A stretch of 64,000 nt of DNA from Agelas oroides (lineage: Eukaryota; Porifera; Demospongiae; Agelasida; Agelasidae): contig OX422184.1 of NCBI GenBank assembly GCA_949130485.1, positions 15,102,405 through 15,166,404 of the forward strand, written 5' to 3'. A model generated the notes under the pieces. That model made no database searches. It was given only the letters and a program-made list of their open reading frames with translations, and was not told the origin of the DNA. Both the position numbers and the translations under genes were made by a program. Below are positions 1 to 9,949 of this stretch, in pieces; position 1 is the first letter of the stretch; every line of letters begins with the position of its first letter.

Positions 1-2
1 AT

Positions 3-111
3 GGCTGCAGAGTAGCAAATCACTCATGCGTGCCTAATTGAATAGTACTAGCTACACAACACCTGCCATTATTCAATTAGGCACGCATGAGTGATTTGCT
101 ACTCTGCAGCC
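3..111. repeat. perfect 42-bp inverted repeat (hairpin)
   Basis: Arms at 3-44 and 70-111 are perfect reverse complements, starting GGCTGCAGAGTAGC, around a 25-base loop. This is probably one end, or the whole, of a small palindromic mobile element cut by the window start. No coding content was seen. Confidence 0.85.
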
Positions 112-169
112 GTTCCCTCAACCAACCTGAAACCATAATTTGATCACATAACCACTTAGTTCTCTTAAA

Positions 170-842
170 GTCACAAAAAGTTTGCCAAACGCAAACAAGC
201 ACATGTAGGGATGAAATCCTCAAAAACCAACCAAACAAGACGGGAACGACACCACAATACTTTTACACCATCCCTACATCTTGTGCCATTTTGCCAAAAC
301 TGTGTGTTTGTATTTGTTTTTTAGTTGTGTGTAGAAGAGGGTTGTCTTGTAGATGGAAGGGTGTGGCGTGGGTGTGTTGTGCATAGTGAGTATGTTGTGT
401 TGTTAGTGGTTGCTACTGAGTGTAGCAGGTATGGTCCAAGTTGTGTGTAGAAGGTGTGGAGTGAGTGAGGAGTGGTGAGTGTGTGTGTTATGTTGGAATG
501 TGCATTATGTTGTTAAGTTTTATGCCTGTTTAGCATGATAGATATGGGTTGTCTTGTATACAGGTGGCTGTGAAGTGAGTAGTGGTAATTTTGTAATGTT
601 TTGTGAAGGATGGGTTATTTTGTGAGATAGTTGAATGGAGTGAAGTACTATGTTTGTTTGTGGTTGGTGTGGGCTAATAAGTACAAATGTAGAGGGTTTT
701 GTGTTGTGTACAGGTGGCAAAATGGCACAAGATGTAGGGATGGTGTAAAAGTATTGTGGTGTCATTCCCGTCTTGTTTGGTTGGTTTTTGAGGATTTCAT
801 CCCTACATGTGCTTGTTTGCGTTTGGCAAACTTTTTTGTGAC
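170..842. mobile_element. non-autonomous element with ~127-bp inverted arms
   Basis: The stretch 170-296 is repeated almost exactly in reverse complement at 715-842; both copies hold CATCCCTACATGTG-type and TTTGCCAAACGC-type blocks. The interior (297-714) is G/T-rich low-complexity sequence with recurring GTGTGTAGA-like words and no gene. The open frames over it on both strands follow from composition and symmetry. A long-inverted-repeat MITE or foldback element is likely; superfamily unknown. Confidence 0.7.
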
Positions 843-1726
843 TTGTTTCTGTTGTTTTTTTTTGTTGTTGTTGTGTAACCACACCCCAAGTGAAATGACT
901 TGTTATGTAGTTTATTGTTGATGTTGATGGATTTCTGGAGGATGTTAGCTGTTTGCACTTATCCACTTGACAATGGAATCATGGGTGTAACTGTTGTCTA
1001 ATTGGGTATGTGCATGTGTGTGTGAGTGGTTGTTCTAAGGCACTGTGGTATATACATGACTGTCTACCTGTTCTGTTGTATGACAGGGTTGTAACACTGT
1101 ATGTTGTGTGTTGTCCAAGGAACAGTTTCTATAGCTGGTTATACATTGTGGGCAGGTGTGTGTAGGCTGTGTATGGTGGGTGGCAGGTACATAGGTCATA
1201 AAGAGGTAAGGCATAACTGTGGTAAAGGAACCCTTGGAGAGTAAGAGTGTTTTTCCGGGTTCTTCCAGTACTTGTTACGGGACGCTTGCCTTTTGCTTTC
1301 TTTGTTTCGCAGATAGTTCTGCTTATCCCGCGCCCGTTTCTTGTGGACGTTACGCATACTGCGTTCCTTGTCAAATCCAGCACAAGTACGTCAACTGCTG
1401 TATGAAAGTAGCAACATATGCAATCGTTTGGGAATCAATCGATCGTCAAGTTCTCTACGGAAGTAGAATAACCGCAGCTGCATGCCAACTTCACGTGCTG
1501 TAGCTGTTGAACTTCTGGTGACGTAATCGCTATGAATATTCTATTCTAACAAAATGGCGTATAGCAGCAAGCATAAGCGTGGGGTTACCTGAGAATCGCC
1601 GATTAATTCGACTTCTTTCTTTGAGAACGATGAGTGGTGGGTACAATACCCAGTAATTTATGCTGATCTTTCGCGTTTGAATCGTTGTAATAGCTTCAGC
1701 CGTTGTCGTGCTATCGTGGTGAGCAA
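843..1726. other. unannotated stretch, nothing recognised
   Basis: G/T-rich sequence to about 1200, then mixed composition. Short open frames around 1129-1503 on both strands show no domain, codon bias or splice structure that I recognise. I see no gene here. Confidence 0.4.
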
Positions 1727-1732
1727 AAGAAG

Positions 1733-1762
<30 letters not shown>
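1727..1762. repeat. (GAA)n microsatellite
   Basis: About twelve uninterrupted AGA/GAA triplets. The flanking 1763-2019 holds a short palindrome near 1978-2002 (ATGGCGTAC / GTACGCCAT) and no gene. Confidence 0.9.
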
Positions 1763-1763
<1 letters not shown>

Positions 1764-2019
1764 CAGAAGATAGACGATTTGCCTTTTTTAGCGACTTGAC
1801 TGTCAGGTACTTAGCGATGCTTTCCAGCAAATTTAACGATCCTGTTGCCCATGGAAGCACTCGATAATGTCTGATATGGCTCATGGAGGCCGTTGACTTA
1901 TCTAACGCGGACATTTCGAGCGTGTCATTTGTGCACTTTGAATGTGGCCGCCATTTTTTTTCGGGGTCATCCCTACATATGGCGTACTACCGTACGCCAT
2001 GATATACAACCATGAAACT

Positions 2020-2973
2020 GGTCGTCTCTAATCGCTGGACTGGATTGTGGACTGGATTACTGGACTGACCTTTGAACTAAATTGTGTGTATCACATGACC
2101 TCCACCCAATCAGATGTGCTGAATTGGGTCACATGTTCGATGCTTAGCGGCTAATAGATTTGCCTGCCGAGAAACAAAGGACGCGGCATGCAGCAACTGT
2201 GGGAGTTTTGTGCCTAAGAGACCTTAAAGGTATGTGTATACTACAGCAGATGGAGCAGCTTGGTAGGCCAATTGGCACAATAATCTACTCCAAGGCCTCT
2301 CGCTGACCAAGCATAGTTTTTACATTGCTACATTCAACAAGAGTACTGGTATTACATAGCCTGGTATCCACTAACCAGTATGCATCATGAATTCAAGGGT
2401 TACACGCAGTGAGCTCAAAGCACCCTCTGACTATAGCAAGCGTGCAAAAGATCATCAAAAGTACTGACAAAGGCCTCTTGACTAAAAACAATGTATGTCT
2501 GTCACGCTGTCAGCGTTGAAGTGCTGCAGAGCCTCTGTCATACACCCCAGTACTGCCGGAGTGTCATGGAGATCGCTAGTGTCAAATGATATGCTGGTTA
2601 GTGGCTACCAGGCTGTGTAATACCAGTAGTCTTGTTGAATGTAGCCATGTAAATACTATGCGAGAGGCCTTGGAAGAGATTATAATTTGTGCCAATTGGC
2701 CTACCAAACTGCTCCATCTGCTGTAGTATACGCATACCTTTAAGGTCTCTTAGGCACAAAACTCCCACAGTTGCTGCATGCCGCGTCCTTTGTTTCTCGG
2801 CAGGCAAATCTATTAGCCGCTAAGCATCGAACATGTGACCCAATTCAGCACATCTGATTGGGTGGAGGTCATGTGATACACACAATTTAGTTCAAAGGTC
2901 AGTCCAGTAATCCAGTCCAGCAGTCCAGTCCAGCGATCCAGTCCACAATCCAGTCCAGCGATTAGAGACGACC
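2020..2973. mobile_element. long terminal inverted-repeat element (~370-390-bp arms)
   Basis: The left arm (2020-2388) and right arm (2587-2973) are reverse complements with scattered mismatches and small indels, around a ~200-bp centre. The ends read GGTCGTCTCTAATCGCTGG and its complement, followed by reiterated CCAGTCCAG/CTGGACTGG words. Similar ends (TCTACAATCACTG, TCTATAATCACTGG) occur at 52745 and 7447, so the three may be one foldback-type family. No protein was found; the arms are open in places only by chance. Confidence 0.8.
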
Positions 2974-3079
2974 ATGAAAACTAGACCTACACAGAGGACC
3001 AGAAAATGAAGATTAATTTAGAGTGACCTTGCAATCCAAGTGTAGGTGTTGAGAATGCTTTCTTAGACTTCTTCACTTC

Positions 3080-3440
3080 ATAAAATGTGGGATAGAGGGA
3101 GGTGGGTGGGCATAGTCATGACATGGCATGCGCATGGCGACTGTCTTAGCTGGCTGTAGAAAGCCTTTGTCGGCACTGGTTGGACCATTTCTCACCTCGT
3201 TAGCACAAATGGGCATAGAAACCACTCCTCTTTCCCTGTAGGAGATGATCCCCCTACAGGGGGCACAATTCCATGGTACTTTAGGCAGTTTTCACTCAGG
3301 AGGAGCATTTACTGGTCGGAAGGACCTGACCATTGAAAGTGCTCACAAGTGAGTGGGTGTGGTCAAGATTGTAAACCCCGAGATTAATTGCTGAAATAAG
3401 CTTTGGGTCAAGTTTCTAGTGCTAGCTCCAAAGAGAAGTG
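3080..3440 (+). repeat. diverged dispersed repeat related to 12665-13030
   Basis: Blocks such as GGGAGGTGGGTGGG, CTGGCTG..AAAG, TTGGCACTGG-like and GAGTGCTGACCATT-like occur in the same order as in the TTAA-flanked element at 12581-13094. This copy is more decayed and its own ends are not recognisable. The rest of 2974-4458 shows no gene that I can support; the minus-strand open frames at 4001-4443 have no recognisable domain. Confidence 0.45.
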
Positions 3441-4458
3441 GAAATACGAACCAAAGAATGTATCCATAACCAAAAAAAAAAGACTTCTAGTAAATAGCCT
3501 ACTGTGGTTGAAAAGTTCAACAGGTTTGTAGATCACAAGTAACCTCCTTCCCAGGCCACTCCTGGTTTTGTGTTGGCTGTGAGACAAAATCTTGAATTGG
3601 CCTGGGAATCAGGCTAGGAAGTTGTATGATGTACATGTTTAACAGTTCTGTGAAGTGGTGAACTGTGGTTTAGTGGGTTATCACAAAGCCTTACTTGGCC
3701 ATGTAAGGTCTGAAGGGTAGTGCCCCAATTAACCACTATCAGATCTAGCAGTGTTGGCTTCTCTAAGCAGCCTAGCTCAGTCGGTGAGCCAGCTGTCCAG
3801 ATAATTGGATTTTAACTTGAATTACAACCTCTGAGCCATCCAGCAGTTTGCACATGCTTAGACAGAAGTTTGCTGGTTCACAAGTTGCAACACGGGCTGC
3901 TCTGTCTCTGTTTGCCTCGAAATTTCCATTGATCTGAGCTCCCGCGTGGCTAAAACAGGTGGCAATTTACCTACAAATAAAAGCGTCTATAGCGCAAAAA
4001 CTACCCGGTAGAAACGGCTGATTTTTGCATATTTTGTAGCATTTTCTGCGGGCTATCCGGCGATATATAGGTCGGCCTGGTTGCATGGGGCGAAACAAAT
4101 TGTAACCACTTAGAGTAGTACCGCCTATCGCGATCGTTCAGCGGGTAGGTCGACAGATGCCGCTCGTACGCCAGTCGTTCGAGTATATCGCTTATAAAAA
4201 GTAGATATTTGTGAAGTACAAAGTCTCTTCTACACAATCTGACGCAAGTCCGGCTTGAATCGGTACCTGGAGGAGAGAGCTGGTCTGTAGAAAAGACAGG
4301 AAGTAAGCACCATGATAATTAGTGGCCAAATTCCACACTCCGTACACTTCCGCTACTGAAGTTAAAATCCAATTATTTGGGCCGCTGGCCCAACGACTGA
4401 GCTTCAGATGGTTGGTTAGTTTACTACGGGCTTCCATGTACAATTAGTTCTGTCTTAG

Positions 4459-4708
4459 ACGTGTGGGAGTTCCGTGTAGAAATCGAAGGTTATTCCGTCG
4501 CGTATTTCGATCGCGTGACTGTGTTTGAAGCGCTGTATCGCTGAACTTCTGCTAAGGCCGGGGCTCATACGTGCTTTGTAGATGCATGAATCGCGTATGA
4601 GCCCCGCCCTTAACGGAAGTTCAGCGACACGGCGCTTCAAACACAGTCATGCGATCGAAATACGCGACGGAATAACCTTCGGTTTCTACACGGGACTGCC
4701 ACACATAT
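4459..4708. mobile_element. palindromic MITE family 1, copy 1
   Basis: This is a near-complete palindrome. The left arm (GTAGAAATCGAAGG, then TATTTCGATCGCG, then GCGCTGTATCGC) is mirrored by the right arm, with GGGGCTCATACG / CGTATGAGCCCC at the centre. Five further copies lie at 15159, 38465, 44770, 54690 and 58359. The outer ends resemble ATGTGGCAGTCCCGGG. The element is non-coding and its transposase superfamily is not identifiable from the sequence. Confidence 0.85.
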
Positions 4709-5268
4709 AACTCACACCTTATCCCAAGTAGAATCCGTTTGGGACAACTGGAGTATTATTTAGCATATCAAACCCTACAAGCAGTATTCTTCCCACAATC
4801 TATGTACAGAGAAGATAGATTTAGATTCCTTGGCATGCAACTGTCAAGATAAAAATGTTGAAGCATAGAATTTCTGAATCTCTCAACCTTTTTGTTCAGC
4901 ACACTCCAGGTTCATTATGAAAATGTAAACAGTGATGTTGTTGGTATAACTGATTATGAAATGGAATGCAATTAACCTCAAAGGACAGAACAAGATTCAC
5001 TTCACGTGATGTCAAAACAACTGGCTTGCAAGATTATTCTTTACAGTACGCACCGGAAACCGTGGAGGCAACTCGAACTTGAGTCAACTCGAACTCGAAG
5101 TTTATCCATCCCCGCAAACTCTCTGCATAATCAGCTGCAAAAAGAATGAACACCAAGCATTATGCTAACAGGGTACGGTGCTCCTCATTCAAAGGCCTTC
5201 ACCCACACATGAACTACAAATCAAAAGGAAGGGGATGAAGATAATAATTAGCCATACTCAAGGCCTCC
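4709..5268. other. unannotated stretch, nothing recognised
   Basis: A/T-rich sequence between two mobile elements. There is no open frame of note and no RNA gene seen. Confidence 0.4.
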
Positions 5269-5902
5269 TTAACCAATTATACGCGATAGATGCGTATACG
5301 TGTCACCATGGAACAATGCATTATACGCGGTAGGCGCGTATACGTGTCACAGCTGGAGTTGCCATAGGCTATTAACAACAGCTTTGATATCCGGTTTGTG
5401 GTTAGGTTGGGGTCTCCCCTAGTAATATGTAGGATTTGGTATAGAAGCCCTCAAGGGGTGGAGCGTAGTGAATGCCAGAAGCCACGATGGTCGTCGATCG
5501 GCTCGATCGCGAAAATGAGTTATTAACCACGTTTTCTTTTCAACGCCTGTAAGCAGAGACACAACGCGACCTACGAAGGTGCAGCGGACCTTAGCCTTCA
5601 TACATATCAAAGAAGCTCTGGGATTGCGCCTCGCTAAAAGCCAAGGACGCTCACACAACTATCAACAAGTAAGCGTTCCCCGCAAACCGGTACTGTATGC
5701 ATCATAACCACTTACCTATGTAAAAATTTGCCGTGTAGAACCTTTCTCCATCTTTTTTCCTCCGTCTGTATAGTTTTTTTTTGCATCTCAGATGCTTAAA
5801 ATTTTAGATACAAGTTTTTATAATGTTGACCTCACGTGACACCAACATTACCCGCATTTGAGGTTAATTACATTCCATTGAACTTAGCGGATAATTGGTT
5901 AA
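5269..5902. mobile_element. TTAA-flanked (piggyBac-like) MITE family A, copy 1
   Basis: The element begins TTAACCAATTAT and ends with the exact complement ATAATTGGTTAA (5891-5902). The terminal TTAA at each side matches the target duplication typical of piggyBac transposons, and no transposase is present. Internal landmarks shared with the other copies are GCCCTCAAGGGG near 5450, GATCGGCTCGATCGCG near 5500 and CACGTGACACCAA near 5833. The copy at 60863-61511 is the closest match. The assignment to piggyBac rests on the TTAA site only. Confidence 0.75.
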
Positions 5903-5904
5903 TA

Positions 5905-6540
5905 TTTGCGAGATTAAAAGGAATACAATTAACCTCAAAGGCCAAAATAGATTCACTTTACCTGATGTCAATTTTTACCAAGCTTTTTTCCAACAATTGA
6001 AGGGTCAGGGAAGTCGAACGAAGCTCTACAGAGTGAAATAAGGGACAGACAGAGGCTTTCTGAGGTTATTCTGAACCTAGGTATGTTTTCTCAAGTGGTT
6101 TATGGAGGACACTTACCTGCCATGTGTTTTTGTACCGTCTTTGGCTTTGCTCGTTGACTAACAAGGCACAGCTCGAGATCTGCCTTGATATTTATGAAGC
6201 CCAAGAGATGCTGTACCTCTATAGTTAGCGCTGTGCCTCTGCTTATTGACGTTGAGAAGAAAATGTGGCTAATGAGTTGTTTTCTCGAATGAGGAGATCG
6301 ACAACCACCTGGGCTGTTATCGCTCACTATGCTCTGCCCCTTGAGGGCTTCTGGACCAACTCACTTGTAATAGTAGGGGAAGCCCCAAGCTTATCACAGA
6401 CCGGATACAAAGTGTATAGCTATTCGCCCTGGTCCCTGATAACGCTTAGCCATATCCGTGATGCCAATTGGTGTCTATCATGTTTCGTGACATGTGTCGT
6501 ATGACACCAATTGGCATCTCTACCTCATATAATTGGTTAA
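5905..6540 (-). mobile_element. TTAA-flanked MITE family A, copy 2 (reverse orientation)
   Basis: This copy runs in the opposite direction to its neighbour at 5269. Family-A landmarks appear reversed: CAATTAACCTCAAAGG near 5930, GCCCCTTGAGGGCTTCTGG near 6337, and the terminal ATAATTGGTTAA-type end at 6529-6540. The 5' boundary at about 5905 is diverged. The two copies lie almost end to end. Open frames inside (6100-6504) are not genes. Confidence 0.65.
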
Positions 6541-6689
6541 GACACATTGGTGAGCCTCATGTTGGTAACTCAAGTGTGTGTGAGTCTCATACCCCCCCCC
6601 CCCGTAATGTAACTGTGAGTGTGACTCACATCAATAGCACTGAGTAGTCCCAGCCAACACCTAGCCCTAGCTCATCCTTATGGAACCGA
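6541..6689. other. short spacer with poly-C run
   Basis: Contains a run of about twelve C (6592-6603) and nothing else recognisable. Confidence 0.5.
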
Positions 6690-6903
6690 TTATACCCGTG
6701 TAGGTGTGGTTCTTCGTGAGGCAAAACCTCCTGCTTACAACTTCAACCAAAACATGAGATTGTCTCTCAAGAGCTTGAAGCTGGGTGAGAAAATTATCAT
6801 CCTGCTGGCTGATAAAGGTAATGCCACAGGAGTACAAAACAAACGCAATGAGTTGGTTGAAATTTGCACAACATACAAGAAGCTGAAAAGAACCCCCATA
6901 AAT
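6690..6903 (+). pseudogene. Penelope-like reverse transcriptase fragment (N-terminal)
   Basis: About 70 codons, including SLKSLKLGEKIIILLADKG and later TYKKLKRTP. These resemble the conserved LK-x(n)-ADKG-x-VV...Y..L..DP block at the N-terminal side of Penelope-like and related reverse transcriptases. The fragment has neither a start nor the catalytic part. The copia element at 6904-9895 interrupts it; the reading frame can be followed across the 5-bp duplication to a stop shortly after 9901. It is a dead remnant. The family call comes from remembered motif shape, not from a search. Confidence 0.5.
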
Positions 6904-7130
6904 TGTTGGAAAAACCAGCACTTGCGACTGACTCACTGTTGACTGAACAATATATGTGACTGCACACACTTTTACAAACACGTGGCTGCTTAAATACTAC
7001 ACACCCAACAGAAGATTCTAGAACAATCTAAATATGCATACACCATTATTACATCATAGTACATTCTATAGATAGACATACCGATGACATCACAGTTAAC
7101 AGTCTGACAAGAGTGCATCGTTCTCTAACA
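6904..7130 (-). repeat. copia 3' LTR
   Basis: Begins TGTTGG and ends CTAACA on the plus strand, so TG...CA in either reading. On the minus strand it has a TATTTAAG box (near 6990), a plausible promoter element. The polyprotein stop codon (7138-7140) lies just outside it. Its last 28 bases recur at 9868-9895. Confidence 0.8.
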
Positions 7131-7137
7131 CTCCTTC

Positions 7138-9867
7138 TCACTTGAAGTCTGACTGTTCTTTTACTCCTGACATTGCATGAAGTCTTGAGAACTTGTCATA
7201 CGTTAGTCCTTTTGTCAGGATGTCGGCTATCATGTCACTTGTTGGACAATATCGTAGCTCGATAGTGGTGTCCAGAACCTTCTCTTGAACATAATGATAC
7301 TTAATATCAATGTGTTTGGTCTTGTTGTGATACTGGGGGTTCTGGGGAATGCAGATAATGGACTGGTTGTCTTCACAGATAGCAGTTGGCTCAATTTGAC
7401 TATTAATTGTGAAGATCTTCCAACAGTTGTCTCATCCAAGTAGCTTCATGGGGGCTGTCTATAATCACTGGACTGGACTACTGGAATGGACTAATGGACT
7501 GACGTTTTTTGCACTAAAAATCATTTTTATGCCCTCTAACAACATTTGTCTGCCTTGCCACTCCTACATTATATAAGCTTTCCAACATGACCACTTGCTA
7601 GCCTTGCCTCCAGCTCTTGCTGTCTTCTTTTTCTGACCATATGTAGATAGGCAACAGTCAATTTCTACATGCAGTAACTGTAATGGAGACTGAAGTGAGA
7701 CATTAGAGTCTTTACTTGGTCACTTGAGACAGTAGCTTCACTGGGTTGATAAATGCAGGTCAGCTCCTGTTTGAGGAGATTGATCATCCACAGTTTGTAG
7801 GTACCATAGTTAAGTTTGCTTCACAGTACATTAATGAGTGATGAATATGTAAGCAGGTGTTGGACACACTATACCACTGCAAGTGCAATCTAGAACCAGA
7901 GCTGAACTGTGTCCTACTATGTGTTAGAACCTTCATGCAAGTTGGGCACAGATTGCCCTCTTTTAACATTTCAGTGATTCAGCCCTTCTTGGGTAGCAGC
8001 AGCCAATGCAATGTATTCTGCTTCCGCCGTAGAGAGAGCAACACATGTTTGTTTTTGGCTTTTCCAGCTTACTGCTGCTCCACTCATCATAAAGAAATAA
8101 CCAGAGGTGGATTTACGGTTGTTAGTGTCACCAGCCCAATTGGCATCTGAATATTCGAGGTAAAGAAGTGGCTGTGGCTCCTTCTGAGCCTGAGAGGGCT
8201 CCTTGAACCCACACTTCTGCTCATTGAAAATGACATCTCTGCTTTGAAACACCTTCTTCAGTGGATCAATACAATCAATATAACCTTTGGTGGTCATTCT
8301 GTATCCTAGGAGAATACACTTCCTGGATTTTGAATCCAATTTCTTTCTCTCATCTTTGGGTATGTGTACAAAGGCTTGACACCCAAAGACTCAGAGTCTG
8401 TCAACTCGTGGTTTTTCTCCTGTCCACACTTCGTGAGGAGTCATCCCACAGACTGCTTTGGTAGGGCTTCTGTTTTGCAGGAAAGTAGCAGTGGACAGGG
8501 CTTGGCCCAAAATCTGTGTGGCAAGTTCACATTGACAAGCATCGACCTGGCAGTTTTGACAAGGGTTCGATTCATACGTTATGCCACCCCATTCTGCTCT
8601 GGGTTTTTCGGAAATGTCAATTCGTGGTGTACTCCTTCTGCCGTCAGGTGTGCTTCAAACTCCTTGGAGGTGAACTCTCCCCCATTATCCGTGCGAATAG
8701 CCTTGAGTTTTCTCCTGGTAGATTTTTCGACCATGGCCTTCCATTCTAGGAATTTCTCAAATACCTGGTCTTTAGATTTCAAGAAATAGACCCATACGTA
8801 ACGAGTTTTATTCTCAATAAATGACAAAAAGTACTCAACTCCACTTTGTGGTTTTTAGTTCATTTTTCTGCACAAATCACTATGCACGAGGTCTAGAGGC
8901 TCCTCTGCCCTTCTGCTGCTTGAGGAAAACTTGGTTCGACGCTGTGTTTGCCTTGAGGGCACGATTCACAGAAGGTCAACTTCCTAGTTCAGTCAAAGTC
9001 AAAACCATCTGCAAGCTCTTCACATGCTAGCTTCTTGAGGCTGCCTATTCCCAGATGCCCGAAACACTTGTGCAAAATTTTGTGTCCACTTTCTCAGCAA
9101 AGCTAGCTTGTTCGTGGTTGGGCTTGTGGTTGAGTTGATACACACTTTCTATCTCAGTAGCCTTGGCAACCATCTTATGCCTCTTATCTAGCATGTAGCA
9201 AGCGAACTTAGCAAACTTCACAATCTTGCCCTTCTGAGAGGCTTTTGCAACACTGAGGAGGTTATATGAGAGCGTGGGCACGTAGAGGACATCATGCAAC
9301 GTATACGACTTCGACTCACAATTTGGTAAGACCATGTCTAATACCACTTCCCCTATTCCGACAGCCATAAGTGCTCGTCCATCTCCCAACACGACATCGA
9401 TGGGATCTTCTAACTGGTGGAGAGTGGTAAACGACTTGCTGTCCTGACACATATGGCACATAGCCCCTGAGTCAATGATCCAGATGAACTCTTCATTCAA
9501 ACTTGAGACGGACAGTGCGTGACTAGCAATGATGAATCCAGAGCTCTCACTATCTGAGTTCTCTGGCGTCGTTGTGGTAGCTGCCTTCTGAAGTTTGGTC
9601 TTTTTTCTCCTTCCGACCCTCCTTCTCAGCTTTGAAATCTTGGCAATTCTTCTTGATGTGCCCCAGTTTTCCACAATAGTGACACTTTATTGATTTGGGT
9701 CTGAAGGTCTTACGGGAGGTCATTGCACTTTCAGTGCTCAAACTGGCCCCACTTCTATCCTTTAACTTCCTCCTGGTGTAGAATACGTTTGGTGACAACT
9801 TCCAACTTGGGCACATCCTCATTTGCCTCGAGCGCAGTCACTAACACTCTGTAGGACTCTGGCTGGC
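7138..9867 (-). pseudogene. copia gag-pol polyprotein remnant
   Basis: The minus strand carries, in order: a gag zinc knuckle CHYCGKLGHIKKNC (near 9690); an aspartic protease start WIIDSGAMCHMC (near 9460); gag-pre-integrase sequence; an integrase core with RTDNGGEFTSKEF (near 8680) and PEQNGVA (near 8590); an integrase C-terminal part with [15 protein letters not shown]-like sequence (near 8370); then RNase H with YSDANWAGD (near 8145), [10 protein letters not shown] (near 8020) and, beyond a nested insertion, ICEDNQSI (near 7370) and ADILTKGL (near 7210). No YVDD-type reverse transcriptase block exists between integrase and RNase H. Several frameshifts separate the pieces (9822, 9674, 8827 and 8339 lie in different frames). 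The family order fits Ty1/copia. Confidence 0.85.
7447..7983. mobile_element. MITE nested inside copia RNase H
   Basis: RNase H coding sequence stops making sense after ..ATQE (about 7984) and resumes as ATWMRQLLEDLH at about 7445. The sequence between starts CTGTCTATAATCACTGGACTGG-like on the left and ends CAGTGATTCAGCC on the right, a TIR related to the ends at 2020 and 52745. No gene is inside; the short open frames are spurious. Exact ends and target duplication are unclear. Confidence 0.6.
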
Positions 9868-9895
9868 TCTGACAAGAGTGCATCGTTCTCTAACA
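9868..9895 (-). repeat. 28-bp remnant of copia 5' LTR
   Basis: Identical to the end of the full LTR at 7103-7130 and followed by the TAAAT duplication. The remaining ~200 bp of LTR, the primer-binding site and the start of gag have been deleted. Confidence 0.8.
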
Positions 9896-9949
9896 TAAAT
9901 AGCATTGTGACCAGAGTGACAAGTGACTAGAGCACATGCAAAGGTAAAT

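Larger units (their letters stand above)
6904..9895 (-). mobile_element. decayed Ty1/copia LTR retrotransposon with TAAAT target duplication
   Basis: The element is flanked by TAAAT at 6899-6903 and 9896-9900. One complete LTR (6904-7130, 227 bp, TG...CA) lies at its 3' end. At the other end only 28 bp of LTR survive (9868-9895, identical to 7103-7130), joined directly to gag sequence. Reading minus strand, the order is gag zinc knuckle, protease, integrase, then RNase H. The reverse transcriptase proper is missing, and a foreign element splits RNase H. It cannot be autonomous. Confidence 0.85.
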
